Part shown: positions 1-9,098 of the stretch, in pieces
Numbering within the stretch: position 1 is the first letter of the stretch
Layout: each line of letters starts with the position of its first letter
Assembly (NCBI RefSeq): GCF_030412785.1
Contig: NZ_CP125296.1
Span: 2,245,678 to 2,309,677, forward strand
Direction: 5' to 3'
Origin: Paraburkholderia sabiae
GTDB taxonomy: Bacteria; Pseudomonadota; Gammaproteobacteria; Burkholderiales; Burkholderiaceae
Length of the DNA: 64,000 nucleotides
Position numbers and translations under genes: made by a program
The notes under the pieces: model-generated
Told to the model about the DNA's origin: nothing
Seen by the model: only the letters and a program-made list of their open reading frames with translations
The model's database searches: none

Positions 1-1233
1 GCGAGGCGACGCCAGTATCAGGCACGCGCGATGATTGCCGAACGCGCCGCAGCCAATGCCCGGCTGCTCAGCGCCGCTCGTCAGAAAGACGAGTTTCTGG
101 CGATGCTCGCGCATGAGTTGCGCAATCCACTCGCGCCGATCCGCAATGCTGCCGAAGCCATCCGCATGGCAGACGAGACGCTTCCGCCACGCGTGCGCTG
201 GGCGCGCGAAATGATCGAACGGCAGAGCCGTCATCTGGCGGGATTGCTCGAAGATCTGCTCGACGTGTCGCGCATCACGACGGGGAAAGTCACGCTGAAA
301 TGCGTGCCGATCGAACTCGGTTCGATCCTGACGGCAGCCGTCGACGCAGCCACGCCTTCCATCGAGGCCCGACATCATTCTCTGAACATGATGCTGCCGC
401 AGGAAGTCGTCTATCTGAATGCCGACCCGACGCGTATGGCGCAGGTATTCGGCAATCTTCTCGACAACGCCGCGAAATACACATCCGATGGCGGCGCGAT
501 AGAAATCAATGCGACGGCCGACTCGGAGCAGGTCGTCGTGTCGGTCAAAGATAACGGCACGGGTATTTCGCCGGAAGAACTGCCTGAGATATTCGAATTG
601 TTTTCACAGTCCAATCGCGCGCTGGATCGTGCGCAAGGCGGCTTGGGTATCGGACTCTCCGTCGTGAGATCGCTGGTGGATATGCACGGCGGTTCAGTCG
701 AAGCGCAAAGCGGCGGTCTCGGACTCGGGACGCAGATGATCGTCACGTTGCCTGTCGTGCAGGCTCCATCAGCCGTCACCGATCCACCCGTTCACGCGCC
801 GCCGATTGCGCAGCGCGGACTGCATGTCCTGGTTGTCGACGACAACATCGATGCAGCCGAGTCGCTCGCGGCATTATTGGAAATGACGGGGCATCATGTG
901 CGCACAGCGGTAGACGGACTCGGCGCGCTAAAGGAGTGCCAGAGCGAAGCGCCCGATGTCGTGCTGCTGGATATCGGACTGCCCGGCATGGACGGCTATG
1001 AAACCGCGCGCCGTCTGAAGGCGATGCCGTCTTTGTCGGATGCCATTCTGATTGCGACGACAGGATACGGTCAGGCCGACGATGTCGCGCGCTCGAAAGA
1101 AGCGGGCTTCGATTATCACTTCGTCAAACCCGTCGAGCCCGACACGCTCATCGCACTGCTCGACGGCTTGCGAAACGCCGGCTCGTCGATGCATGACTCA
1201 TCGCTCCCCGATATGACTCCGCGTGTGACCTGA
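1..1233 (+). CDS. Hybrid sensor histidine kinase / response regulator (5' end cut by window)
   Basis: The frame is open from base 1 and has no stop before the ATG at 31, so the gene very probably starts outside the window. Counting from that ATG, the HisKA H-box (AHELRNPLAP) has the phosphorylated His at 28. The HATPase domain follows with an N-box Asn near 142, the DNGTGIS box near 174 and the GGLGIGLS box near 203. A C-terminal receiver covers about 264-380 with the acidic pair D270/D271, phosphoacceptor D314 and K366. A missing N-terminal sensor (PAS, GAF or membrane) is expected but not visible. The input signal cannot be told. No partner regulator is adjacent; the next gene starts after 234 bases with no clear structure. 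Confidence 0.9.
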   Translation, partial: ARRRQYQARAMIAERAAANARLLSAARQKDEFLAMLAHELRNPLAPIRNAAEAIRMADETLPPRVRWAREMIERQSRHLAGLLEDLLDVSRITTGKVTLKCVPIELGSILTAAVDAATPSIEARHHSLNMMLPQEVVYLNADPTRMAQVFGNLLDNAAKYTSDGGAIEINATADSEQVVVSVKDNGTGISPEELPEIFELFSQSNRALDRAQGGLGIGLSVVRSLVDMHGGSVEAQSGGLGLGTQMIVTLPVVQAPSAVTDPPVHAPPIAQRGLHVLVVDDNIDAAESLAALLEMTGHHVRTAVDGLGALKECQSEAPDVVLLDIGLPGMDGYETARRLKAMPSLSDAILIATTGYGQADDVARSKEAGFDYHFVKPVEPDTLIALLDGLRNAGSSMHDSSLPDMTPRVT

Positions 1234-1467
1234 ATGCCCTCATTACACGCCTTGCATAGCAATGAGATCGCTTCTCACACGAGATTCGCCTTTAGGTTTT
1301 GCCCACGACAAGTAACTACTTCTGCATTTGATTCGCTATGCGATGTAATTATTAACCATTTATTTAGCCACGTTCGTTTCCTAACATAGCGCCCTGTTCC
1401 ACTGCGGCAATATCGCCCCAACCCCGCGCTGAGATAGCGCGGAAGGTCGAACTGCCGGGGACTTTCG

Positions 1468-2430
1468 ATGAATACCGTTGGCGCGAATCAGGGAGCGAAT
1501 GGCCGCTCCGTTTCAACGAAGCACGTAGCAATCGTACTGTCGGAAGGCTGCGATCTGCTCGGCGTGAGCACACTCGCCGAATCGCTCGAATATGCGGGCG
1601 GTCTGTCGAATTCGAAGCATGCGGAGAGCGTTTTATATGAAACGCATTATCTGTCTGCAGCGGGTGGATATGTCCGATGCGCTTTTTCCATTTCCGTTTC
1701 GACACGTTCTCTTGAAGACGCGCTCGATCAACGGTTCGAGCACGTACTCATCGCAAGCACACCACGGCAAAGCAACCCGCCGTTCGAAGTCGTGCACGCG
1801 CCGTGGCTCCAGCGGATGCAGAGTCGCGGCGCGACCATTGCGTTTCTGTCGGCTTTCGCGGACGGCAGCAGCACGACGACGACAAAGAACCGCACCGTAC
1901 CCGTTCTTCGCGCGGTGTTCGATATCGTCCGGCTGAATCTCGGCGATGAACTCGCGCTGCAGGCAGTGCGTCTTTCGACAGGCGAACTCGATCTTCCCGC
2001 GTTGCTCGATACGGCAAGAACCCCCGCCGACAAAGTGCACTTCGCGACACGGTGGATCAGGGACAACTGCCAGCGCGAGCTGACCGTTACCGACATTGCC
2101 GAAGCATCGGCCGTCAGCGAGCGCACTCTGCTGCGCTACTTCCAGACATACAAGGGCACCTCTCCCGCCGAATACCTGCAGCAGGTGCGACTCGAAGCAG
2201 CGTGTCGCCTGCTCGTCACGACGACGCTGCCCGCCGACAAGATCGCGCGGCGCGTCGGGTTCAACAGTGGCGATCGCCTGGGCAAGGTCCTGCGTCGCGT
2301 CACCGGTATGTCTCCGACCGAATATCGTGCGGCCGCTCTCATGCAGTCGGGAAATGCCGATCTGCAAGACGTTTGCGTCCGTGACGCAGGTTCTCAACAG
2401 GCCATTGCCGTAGAGGCTTCAGCGACATAA
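1468..2430 (+). CDS. GlxA-type AraC family transcriptional regulator
   Basis: A 320-residue protein with an N-terminal DJ-1/PfpI-like domain (about residues 18-190, beginning HVAIVLSEGCDLLGVS) and a C-terminal pair of AraC helix-turn-helix motifs (about 210-300, ending in the usual GxxPxEYR pattern). That architecture defines the GlxA subfamily; several members control catabolism of amines or betaines, but no target is evident here. A GGGGA stretch six bases upstream supports the start. It stands alone between a kinase end and a lipoprotein gene on the same strand. Confidence 0.88.
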   Translation: MNTVGANQGANGRSVSTKHVAIVLSEGCDLLGVSTLAESLEYAGGLSNSKHAESVLYETHYLSAAGGYVRCAFSISVSTRSLEDALDQRFEHVLIASTPRQSNPPFEVVHAPWLQRMQSRGATIAFLSAFADGSSTTTTKNRTVPVLRAVFDIVRLNLGDELALQAVRLSTGELDLPALLDTARTPADKVHFATRWIRDNCQRELTVTDIAEASAVSERTLLRYFQTYKGTSPAEYLQQVRLEAACRLLVTTTLPADKIARRVGFNSGDRLGKVLRRVTGMSPTEYRAAALMQSGNADLQDVCVRDAGSQQAIAVEASAT

Positions 2431-2499
2431 ACGCTGGAGTCATCGCAAGCCGGCTCCAGCGCATAAACACAAAAAATCGATCACTCAGGGACAAAAAAA

Positions 2500-3588
2500 A
2501 TGAAATCGAATCTGATCATACTGGCCGCCATTTCTCTCGCAGCGTGTGGCGGCGGCGGAGGCGGCAATAGCAGCACGGGCACGGCGTCCGCCGCGCCCGC
2601 TACGCACACGTGTACGGGCGGGCCGTTCACGACGGACGCCACACAAGCCTGTACCGATGCGAGCGGCAAAGTCGTGACGGCATACGTCTATGCACTGCCC
2701 GTCACGATCATTCCGGACGGCACGGTCATTTCCGCGGACACGACATGGAGTGCGAGCGGTTCGCCGTACTTCATCGCAGGCACCGTGCGGGTCGCAAAAG
2801 GCGTCACGCTCACGGTCGCGGACAACACCATCGTCGAGGGACTCAAGCCTTTGCCTTGCACATCCGACTGCATCGGCCAGATTCCGACGAAAGGCATCGT
2901 CAACGTGGCGGGAGGCATGAATGTCGGCGGCAGCAATCAGGCGCAATTGCTTGGCGTGACCGTCAGCAATATCGACAGTCAAAGCGGCGGCGGAACCGTC
3001 AACATTCAGCACACGCATCTGGAAGACGCGTTCATCCAGATCAGCAATGCAGCGCCTTTCTCGATGACCTATAGCCAGGCCTATCGCATGAACGTGACGC
3101 CCATCGTTCGCGCAGGTTCGACGACTTATCAGGCGGGCACGAACGGCTATCCGAGCTTCAGCAACGCGACGCTCAAGTTCAATACCTTCGTCGACTCCGC
3201 GGCCTTTGCGTTCGATCCTTCCGTGATCATGCAGAACAATCTGTTCGTCAACATGGTCGATCCGCTCGTGCTGATCAATGCGTTCCCGAGCGGGCAGCCG
3301 ACAGGCATCGCGCGAAACAACTCGTTTCTCTTCAAGCAGGGTTCGCCGAATCCGAACCGGACCGTCATCGAATCGCACGGCACGTACGATGCGTCCGCCG
3401 TTCACACGCTGGACTTCTCGAACAATTTCTGGGGCATCACGGACAACGGTACGATCCAGGGGCGTGTCCGGGACAGCACGAATACGAGCAATCCGCGGCT
3501 GCCGAACGTGATCAACTACGCGCCCACGGCGACGAGCCCCGATCCCGCAACGCCCGCCGATCCTCAGAGCGGAACGCCCAACGTCTGA
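2500..3588 (+). CDS. Putative surface or periplasmic lipoprotein, right-handed beta-helix-like
   Basis: A 362-residue protein with a lipoprotein signal: hydrophobic stretch, then LAAC with the lipidated Cys at 16, followed by a Gly-rich linker. The body has repeated short strands with regularly spaced Asn and Val/Ile (for example VNVAGGMNVGG, FNTFVDS, MQNNLFVN, ARNNSFLF, FSNNFWG), like parallel beta-helix proteins. I do not recognise a named family and see no catalytic motif. The start has AGGGAC upstream. The C-terminal 20 residues are rich in Pro, Asp and Thr. Function unknown. Confidence 0.75.
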   Translation: MKSNLIILAAISLAACGGGGGGNSSTGTASAAPATHTCTGGPFTTDATQACTDASGKVVTAYVYALPVTIIPDGTVISADTTWSASGSPYFIAGTVRVAKGVTLTVADNTIVEGLKPLPCTSDCIGQIPTKGIVNVAGGMNVGGSNQAQLLGVTVSNIDSQSGGGTVNIQHTHLEDAFIQISNAAPFSMTYSQAYRMNVTPIVRAGSTTYQAGTNGYPSFSNATLKFNTFVDSAAFAFDPSVIMQNNLFVNMVDPLVLINAFPSGQPTGIARNNSFLFKQGSPNPNRTVIESHGTYDASAVHTLDFSNNFWGITDNGTIQGRVRDSTNTSNPRLPNVINYAPTATSPDPATPADPQSGTPNV

Positions 3589-3605
3589 GTCGTCTGACGT
3601 AGCAA

Positions 3606-3643
3606 GCGCTCACGCCTGCATGCGGCGCTCACGCCTGCATGCG
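3606..3643. repeat. Perfect 19-base tandem duplication over a stop codon
   Basis: Two adjacent identical 19-base units, 3606-3624 and 3625-3643 (GCGCTCACGCCTGCATGCG). The second unit contains the last codons and the TGA stop of the minus-strand ABC exporter; the first repeats that sequence just downstream, so the terminal Met-Gln-Ala-stop codons occur twice. Confidence 0.9.
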
Positions 3644-5455
3644 GCGCTCGCGCCGCAGCAGCACATCGCGGTAGATGCCGGGCCTGTCGGCGAGGGCGTT
3701 TGGCGCGCCGTCGTCGACGAGTCTGCCGTGTTGAATAACCACGATGCGGTCGAAGTTCTGCAATGTCGACAGACGATGCGCGATCGCCACCACGGTGCGC
3801 CCCTTCATCAAGCGGTCGAGTGCTTTCTGGATCTTCACCTCCGACTCGGTGTCGAGCGCGGAGGTCGCTTCGTCGAGCAGAAGGATCGGCGCATTCTTGA
3901 GGAACGCTCGCGCGATCGCGATGCGCTGGCGTTGCCCACCCGAAAGCCGCGCGCCCCGCTCGCCGACGACGGTCTGCAGCCCGTCCGGCAGCGAGCGGAT
4001 CAGATCGGCACAATTGGCGTGCTCGCAAGCCTGTAGCACCTCGGCTTCCGTCGCATCGGGGCGGCCATAGCGCAGGTTGTCGAGCAGCGAGCGATTGAAG
4101 AGCGAAATGTCTTGCGGCACGACAGCGACGGCATCGCGCAGGCTCCCCAGACTGACATCGCACAGACGCTGCCCGGAGATGCAAACGGCGCCCGAACCCG
4201 ACGGCGGATCGAACGCTCGTTGCAACAGCGCGAGCACCGTACTCTTGCCCGCGCCCGAAGGTCCGACCAGCCCGACGCGCTGGCCTGCATCAATGTGAAG
4301 ACTGAAGTGATCGAGCACGCGGCGGCGGCCCGCATACGAGAACGTCACGTTCTCGAAGTCGATGTTCGCGTCGCGAATCTGCAAGGGCGGCACGCCGACT
4401 TTCTCTTCCATTTCGCGCGGCACGAGCAGCGATTGCGCCGCATCGGCAAGACGCGCGACATGCTGCACCATGTCCACGAGCGCAACGGCAAGATCGCGCG
4501 TGCCGTGCAGAATCGCGAAGCCGAGCGAGCCGACCAGCACCACGTCGCCTGTCGTTGCACGTCCTTCTGTCCATAGCCACAGCACCCAGCCCAACAGCAC
4601 GCACGACAGCAGCACGGTCGCGACGGCATGCAGCAACCGGAGCTTTTCGAGGTGCCGCAAGCTCGCCGTGCGCGACGTCATTTCCTGTTCGAGAATGCCG
4701 CCGAAACGCAGACACTCGCGCGCCGTCGCAACGAAAGCGCGCACTGTCGGCATGTTGCCGATCACATCGACCAGTTCGCCGTCGACGGAAGCGGCGCGCG
4801 AAGCGAAATTCATATGCCGCGACCCGCCTTTTCTCGCGAGCCAGAACAGGAAGCACGTCATGCACACGGAAATGCCGACGAGCGCGAGCGCCATCCACAC
4901 GCTGACCCACCCGATCAGCACGACCGATCCGATTACCGACAACAACGGCGGCAATGCATTCCACGCCGTGAGGTTTTCGATGGTGAACACGGCATTGGCA
5001 GTCGCCGAAATGCGGCTTGCGAGCGTGCCCGGCTGTACGTTCGAGAAATACCCCGACGAGTGCCCCGTCAGATAGCCGAACAGTTCGCGGCGCACATCGC
5101 CCGTTACGGCGACGAAGGTTCGCACGCTAGCCCATCCGGCGACGCGCCAGAACAGATTGTCTGCGAACAGCAGACCTACGATGACGAGAAACGCATTGAC
5201 GACTTGCGCCGGATGCGCACGGCCGCCGGGCAGCGCGTCGATCAGATTGCGGATCGCAAATTGCGAGCCGAGTGTGCAGCCGACGGCGGCAACGATGGCG
5301 AGCGTCACCATCGCGTGCTCGACGGGATGCTGGCCGACATAACGGAACAACAGACGCACGGGACTGCCCGCGTAAGCGGCGAGCGCATTCGCGCGCCGGC
5401 CGCGCGTCCGTATGGACCGCGCAGCGGGCGCCGTCTGAGGAACTGGCGTAACCAT
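3629..5455 (-). CDS. ABC exporter, fused permease and ATPase (MsbA/multidrug type)
   Basis: A 608-residue half-transporter. About residues 30-330 form a six-helix ABC type-1 membrane domain. The nucleotide-binding domain follows, with Walker A (GPSGAGKST) near 400, signature LSGGQRQRIAIARA near 503, Walker B ILLLDEATSALD near 522 and the H-loop AHRLS near 555. It should work as a homodimer in the inner membrane; the exported substrate cannot be read from sequence. CGGAGC upstream supports the start. The gene lies 125 bases downstream of the glycosidase-like gene on the same strand. The 3' end carries a tandem duplication that copies its stop codon. Confidence 0.92.
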   Translation of the reverse strand: MVTPVPQTAPAARSIRTRGRRANALAAYAGSPVRLLFRYVGQHPVEHAMVTLAIVAAVGCTLGSQFAIRNLIDALPGGRAHPAQVVNAFLVIVGLLFADNLFWRVAGWASVRTFVAVTGDVRRELFGYLTGHSSGYFSNVQPGTLASRISATANAVFTIENLTAWNALPPLLSVIGSVVLIGWVSVWMALALVGISVCMTCFLFWLARKGGSRHMNFASRAASVDGELVDVIGNMPTVRAFVATARECLRFGGILEQEMTSRTASLRHLEKLRLLHAVATVLLSCVLLGWVLWLWTEGRATTGDVVLVGSLGFAILHGTRDLAVALVDMVQHVARLADAAQSLLVPREMEEKVGVPPLQIRDANIDFENVTFSYAGRRRVLDHFSLHIDAGQRVGLVGPSGAGKSTVLALLQRAFDPPSGSGAVCISGQRLCDVSLGSLRDAVAVVPQDISLFNRSLLDNLRYGRPDATEAEVLQACEHANCADLIRSLPDGLQTVVGERGARLSGGQRQRIAIARAFLKNAPILLLDEATSALDTESEVKIQKALDRLMKGRTVVAIAHRLSTLQNFDRIVVIQHGRLVDDGAPNALADRPGIYRDVLLRRERRMQA

Positions 5456-5580
5456 TGGAATCGCTCCGATGCTGAGCTCTGGTCGGACGAATGTCCGATC
5501 GCGCGCAAAGGAGAGACGTCGCCGTACCTATGCGCGGCGATTGCCGCGCATACGCCGTTCCCGATCGATTCGTGTGGGTA

Positions 5581-6855
5581 TTACTTGTCGGGGTTGGCTT
5601 TAACGAAAGACGCGAACGCGCTGTACGGCGGATTCAGCGCGACACCATCTTTCATAATGCCGAACGTGTTGTTCCCGCTATCGAGGATGTAATACATCAC
5701 GGACTGAATGTTGCGTGTTTTCCGCCCCTGATAAAAATTGCCCAGCGTTTTCGTAATGTAGTCCGCGCGATAGTCCTGCGCCTTCTCCGGTCCCGTGTTC
5801 CATTCCGTGATCATGAACGGCACGCCGTAGCGGGCCTTGCAATACGTCGGAAGATCGAAGCCCGGACCCGAGCCGTCGATTCCGATGTTGAAGATGTTGC
5901 CGTACACCTCGTAGTTGTGCCAGGTCGTGATGTCCCAGCGCACTTTCGGGTGCCCGCCCGAGCCGTCCGGCTGCATGCCGTCCCACAACGCGTCCGCTGC
6001 GCCGATATCGGCCACGCAGAAGTTGACGCCGCATTTCGCGGATGACTGCACGGCCTTCACGCCGTCGATCATTCCACGCAGCATCCCGCGCATGACGGGC
6101 CAGTTCAGGTTATTGAAGTCGAGTACTTTGGTGCCGGCGTTGGTGAAGTCCAGAATCGTCGCTTTTTGCCGCGTCAATTCGTTGCCGCATTCGTACATCG
6201 TGACGCCGTATTGCTTGAGTGCATTTGCAACGGACATGGCGGCCTGCAATCCGCGGTTGTATGCGGAAGACTCGCTCGGGAACAGAGCACCGTTCGAATC
6301 GTAAAGGCCCACGTTGATCAGCACCAGCATCGAAATTCCATTCGACTGGAACGCTTGCGCCAGTTTGGAGACGGCTTTGATCTGGTCGGGATCGTCGGTA
6401 CATCCGACGCGGTAGGTCGTGCAGCCAATCCCCTTCAGGATCGATACGAGCTTCGTCGGCGAATACGTGTAGTCGTAGTGTCCGTTGATCCCGTAGAACA
6501 TTCCCGCCGGTGCTGCGACATCGACACGCGGATCGCTGCACGGCAGCCAGGTGTCGAGATCGGCACACACATAGAACTGCCCGCCCGTGCCGATGTGCCA
6601 CATCTTTCCGCCGTACCAGAGCAACAGCGATACGTTATACGTGTTGCCCACGGTCATGCCGTTGCGATACACGACGCCTTTCTTGACTGTCCAGCTCGAG
6701 CCCGTCTTGTCGATGATGACGGAGGCCGAGGGAATCGTCGTGCCGTCAGGCGACGCTCCACTGGCTACGGCTCCGAAAGCTTGTCCATACGTGCCCAGAA
6801 GGTATCCGCCACCCAGAGCCGTCATGCTGCCAAGAAATTGACGTCGCTTAATCAT
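5581..6855 (-). CDS. Tat-exported glycoside-hydrolase-like protein (clan A fold)
   Basis: A 424-residue protein starting MIKRRQFLGS, a twin-arginine signal followed by a Gly/Leu-rich hydrophobic region ending near AFGAVASG. The C-terminal two thirds look like a (beta/alpha)8 glycosidase. MYECGNEL supplies a candidate acid/base Glu after the fourth strand and PFMITEWNTG a candidate nucleophile Glu after the seventh, as in clan GH-A (GH5/GH39-like). Between them TTWHNYEVY fits the conserved His/Tyr strand. Substrate unknown. It probably acts outside the cytoplasm. Alternative: a non-catalytic relative; the two Glu make that less likely. Confidence 0.7.
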   Translation of the reverse strand: MIKRRQFLGSMTALGGGYLLGTYGQAFGAVASGASPDGTTIPSASVIIDKTGSSWTVKKGVVYRNGMTVGNTYNVSLLLWYGGKMWHIGTGGQFYVCADLDTWLPCSDPRVDVAAPAGMFYGINGHYDYTYSPTKLVSILKGIGCTTYRVGCTDDPDQIKAVSKLAQAFQSNGISMLVLINVGLYDSNGALFPSESSAYNRGLQAAMSVANALKQYGVTMYECGNELTRQKATILDFTNAGTKVLDFNNLNWPVMRGMLRGMIDGVKAVQSSAKCGVNFCVADIGAADALWDGMQPDGSGGHPKVRWDITTWHNYEVYGNIFNIGIDGSGPGFDLPTYCKARYGVPFMITEWNTGPEKAQDYRADYITKTLGNFYQGRKTRNIQSVMYYILDSGNNTFGIMKDGVALNPPYSAFASFVKANPDK

Positions 6856-7660
6856 CGCAAGTGAGTTCTCTCGAGAAAGTTGTGAAGAAAAAAGTGTGAT
6901 GGTCGAGCGGATCTACGGACGTGAGCATTCCACGATTATCAAGTTGTACTTATTGATAACCGTAATGACTCGCGTTCTTCGATGCGGGGAAATGGCGGCT
7001 AGAAAATCGCCCGCTCTACGATGTGACGCTCCATGCGATACGCAAGTCCTGTTTGCGTATGCAAAAAAGGGGGCCTGCAACTCGTTCGCACTCGCCCGTT
7101 CGACCGGGGTAAATAGTACCCGTCTAACGATTTGATTTACATACTTCCGGACGGGTAATCGTCTAATTAGCGAGATTCTTTCCAATGTTAATTTCTGGAA
7201 AGGAAATTCCGCCTTAATGACAGATTTGAGAAAAGGCGTTTTTGTCGTACACAGTCGGTTTGCTTCGCGAACCGGTATTTATTGGACTTATTGCGCTGCA
7301 CGCAGAGCATACTTTGCATCAAAGACGCGGGCTGCGGAGAATCGTGCCTGTGCGGCTCGCTACGTGAAGTCACAATTACCGACCGCACGGCGACGAGAAA
7401 GCGATGAAATTTTGATCGCGACGAGAATATCTTTTCGGAATCGACCCCGGAACGCGATCTCGATGCAGGCGCGCACGCCGATACGCCGCCCTTCCCTTTG
7501 TATCCCGACGTATCGACAAAACAGATACGGATACGCGCGCTTACACACCGCCCACCTTCCGACACGAGTGGGATACGTTCACCCGCTCAAATACGCCCAT
7601 CGCGAGCATTGCATCGCAGACGCGCAACGCAACGCGCAGATCAAGGCAGGAGACGAATCC
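6856..7660. other. 805-base divergent intergenic region without a convincing gene
   Basis: Open frames here lack gene-like composition or any family resemblance. The block is more AT-rich than its flanks. It must hold the divergent promoters of the glycosidase-like gene (left) and the epoxide hydrolase (right). Visible structure: a perfect 8-base inverted repeat at 7038-7060 and ACCCGTC/GACGGGT arms at 7118-7124 and 7150-7156. Confidence 0.6.
7038..7060. promoter_or_regulatory. Operator-like palindrome
   Basis: ATACGCAA, seven bases, TTGCGTAT: perfect 8-base arms in a 23-base palindrome between two divergent genes, the expected layout for a dimeric repressor. No regulator gene is adjacent, so the binding protein is unknown. 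Confidence 0.4.
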
Positions 7661-9013
7661 ATGTCTAACGACACACCCCCATCCTCATCGCGCCGCCATT
7701 TCGTCGGCATGGCCGCTGCCGCGCTCGCTGCGGGCTCGCTGAGCAGGCTGGCTTTCGCGGACACGAGCCCGGCCATCGGCAAGATCACCGAACCCGCGAA
7801 CGGCGACAAGACCGCGATCCGGCCGTTCCGCGTGCACGTCCCCGACTCGCAACTCGTCGACATGCGACGTCGCATCAAGGCCACGCGCTGGCCGGATCGC
7901 GAGACGGTGCCCGACGAATCGCAAGGCATTCAGCTCGCGACCATTCAGGGACTCGCGCAATACTGGGCAACGGGCTACGACTGGCGCAAATGCGAGGCGC
8001 GGCTCAACTCCTATCCGCAGTTCATCACTGAGGTCGACGGACTTGACATTCATTTCATCCACGTCCGCTCGAAGCACGAGAACGCGATGCCGTTGATCGT
8101 CACGCACGGCTGGCCGGGCTCGATCATCGAACAGTTCAAGATCATCGACCCGCTCGTCAATCCGACTGCGTATGGCGCACCGGCTTCGGATGCGTTTCAT
8201 CTCGTGATTCCGTCATTGCCAGGTTACGGCTTTTCGGCGCGACCAACGACAACGGGCTGGGGACCGGAGCGCACCGCGCGCGCGTGGGTCACGTTGATGA
8301 AACGCCTTGGCTATGAGCGCTTTGCGTCGCAGGGCGGTGATCTGGGTGGCATCGTCACGAACATTATGGCGAAGCAGGCGCCGCCCGAACTGATCGGCAT
8401 TCATGTGAACTTCCCTGCCACCGTTCCGGCTGAGATTCTGAAGTCGCTGGTCGCGGGCGACGCGATGCCTGCCGGACTGTCGGATGAGGAAAAACACGCG
8501 TACGAGCAATTGAGCGCCAACTTCAAGAAGAAGCGCGGCTACGCTGTCGAAATGGGCACGCGCCCGCAGACACTGTACGGACTCGCCGATTCGCCCATCG
8601 CACTCGCGTCCTGGCTGCTCGACCACGGCGACGGCTACGGTCAGCCCGCAGCGGCGCTGAGCGCGGCCGTACTCGGTCATCCCGTCAACGGTCACTCGGC
8701 AGGCGCGCTGACGCGAGACGACATCCTCGATGACATCACGCTTTACTGGCTGACCAACACCGGCATCTCGGCGTCACGCTTCTACTGGGAGTCGCACTCG
8801 AACTTCTTCCTCGCCGCCGACGTCAACGTGCCGGCCGCTATCAGTGCATTTCCCGGAGAAAACTATCAGGCGCCGAAAAGCTGGACCGAAAAGGCCTATC
8901 ACAACCTGATTTACTTCAACAAACCGGAAACGGGTGGTCACTTTGCGGCATGGGAAGAACCGATGATCTTCGCGAATGAAGTGCGCAACGGGTTGAGGCC
9001 TTTGCGTACCTGA
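7661..9013 (+). CDS. Tat-exported epoxide hydrolase (EHN plus alpha/beta-hydrolase)
   Basis: A 450-residue protein. The frame is open further upstream, but I place the start at 7661 because GGCAGGAGA precedes it and the protein then begins with a twin-arginine signal (SSRRHFVGMAAAALAAG) cut near AFA. An epoxide-hydrolase N-terminal domain follows (FRVHVPDSQLVDMRRRIKATRWP), then the alpha/beta core: oxyanion motif HGWPGS at 149, nucleophile Asp227 in GGDLGG and catalytic His427 in GGHFAAWEEP. Soluble epoxide hydrolases of this group open epoxides by an ester intermediate. Tat export suggests a periplasmic role. It stands alone, convergent with an amidohydrolase gene. Confidence 0.88.
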   Translation: MSNDTPPSSSRRHFVGMAAAALAAGSLSRLAFADTSPAIGKITEPANGDKTAIRPFRVHVPDSQLVDMRRRIKATRWPDRETVPDESQGIQLATIQGLAQYWATGYDWRKCEARLNSYPQFITEVDGLDIHFIHVRSKHENAMPLIVTHGWPGSIIEQFKIIDPLVNPTAYGAPASDAFHLVIPSLPGYGFSARPTTTGWGPERTARAWVTLMKRLGYERFASQGGDLGGIVTNIMAKQAPPELIGIHVNFPATVPAEILKSLVAGDAMPAGLSDEEKHAYEQLSANFKKKRGYAVEMGTRPQTLYGLADSPIALASWLLDHGDGYGQPAAALSAAVLGHPVNGHSAGALTRDDILDDITLYWLTNTGISASRFYWESHSNFFLAADVNVPAAISAFPGENYQAPKSWTEKAYHNLIYFNKPETGGHFAAWEEPMIFANEVRNGLRPLRT

Positions 9014-9019
9014 CGTGCG

Positions 9020-9086
9020 AAGCGCTCCGACGCGCATGCGTCGGAGCGCTTGCCGACTGCGGTAAAGGCCGGGCCTTCGCCGCAGT
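9020..9086. terminator. Two hairpins between convergent genes (bidirectional terminator)
   Basis: The first hairpin has perfect 14-base arms (AAGCGCTCCGACGC, 9020-9033, with 9038-9051) and a four-base loop. The second pairs GACTGCGG with CCGCAGTC (9054-9086) and nests AAGGCC/GGCCTT. No long T-tract follows either, so efficiency is uncertain, but position and stability fit termination from both sides. Confidence 0.65.
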
Positions 9087-9098
9087 CACTTCAACGAC

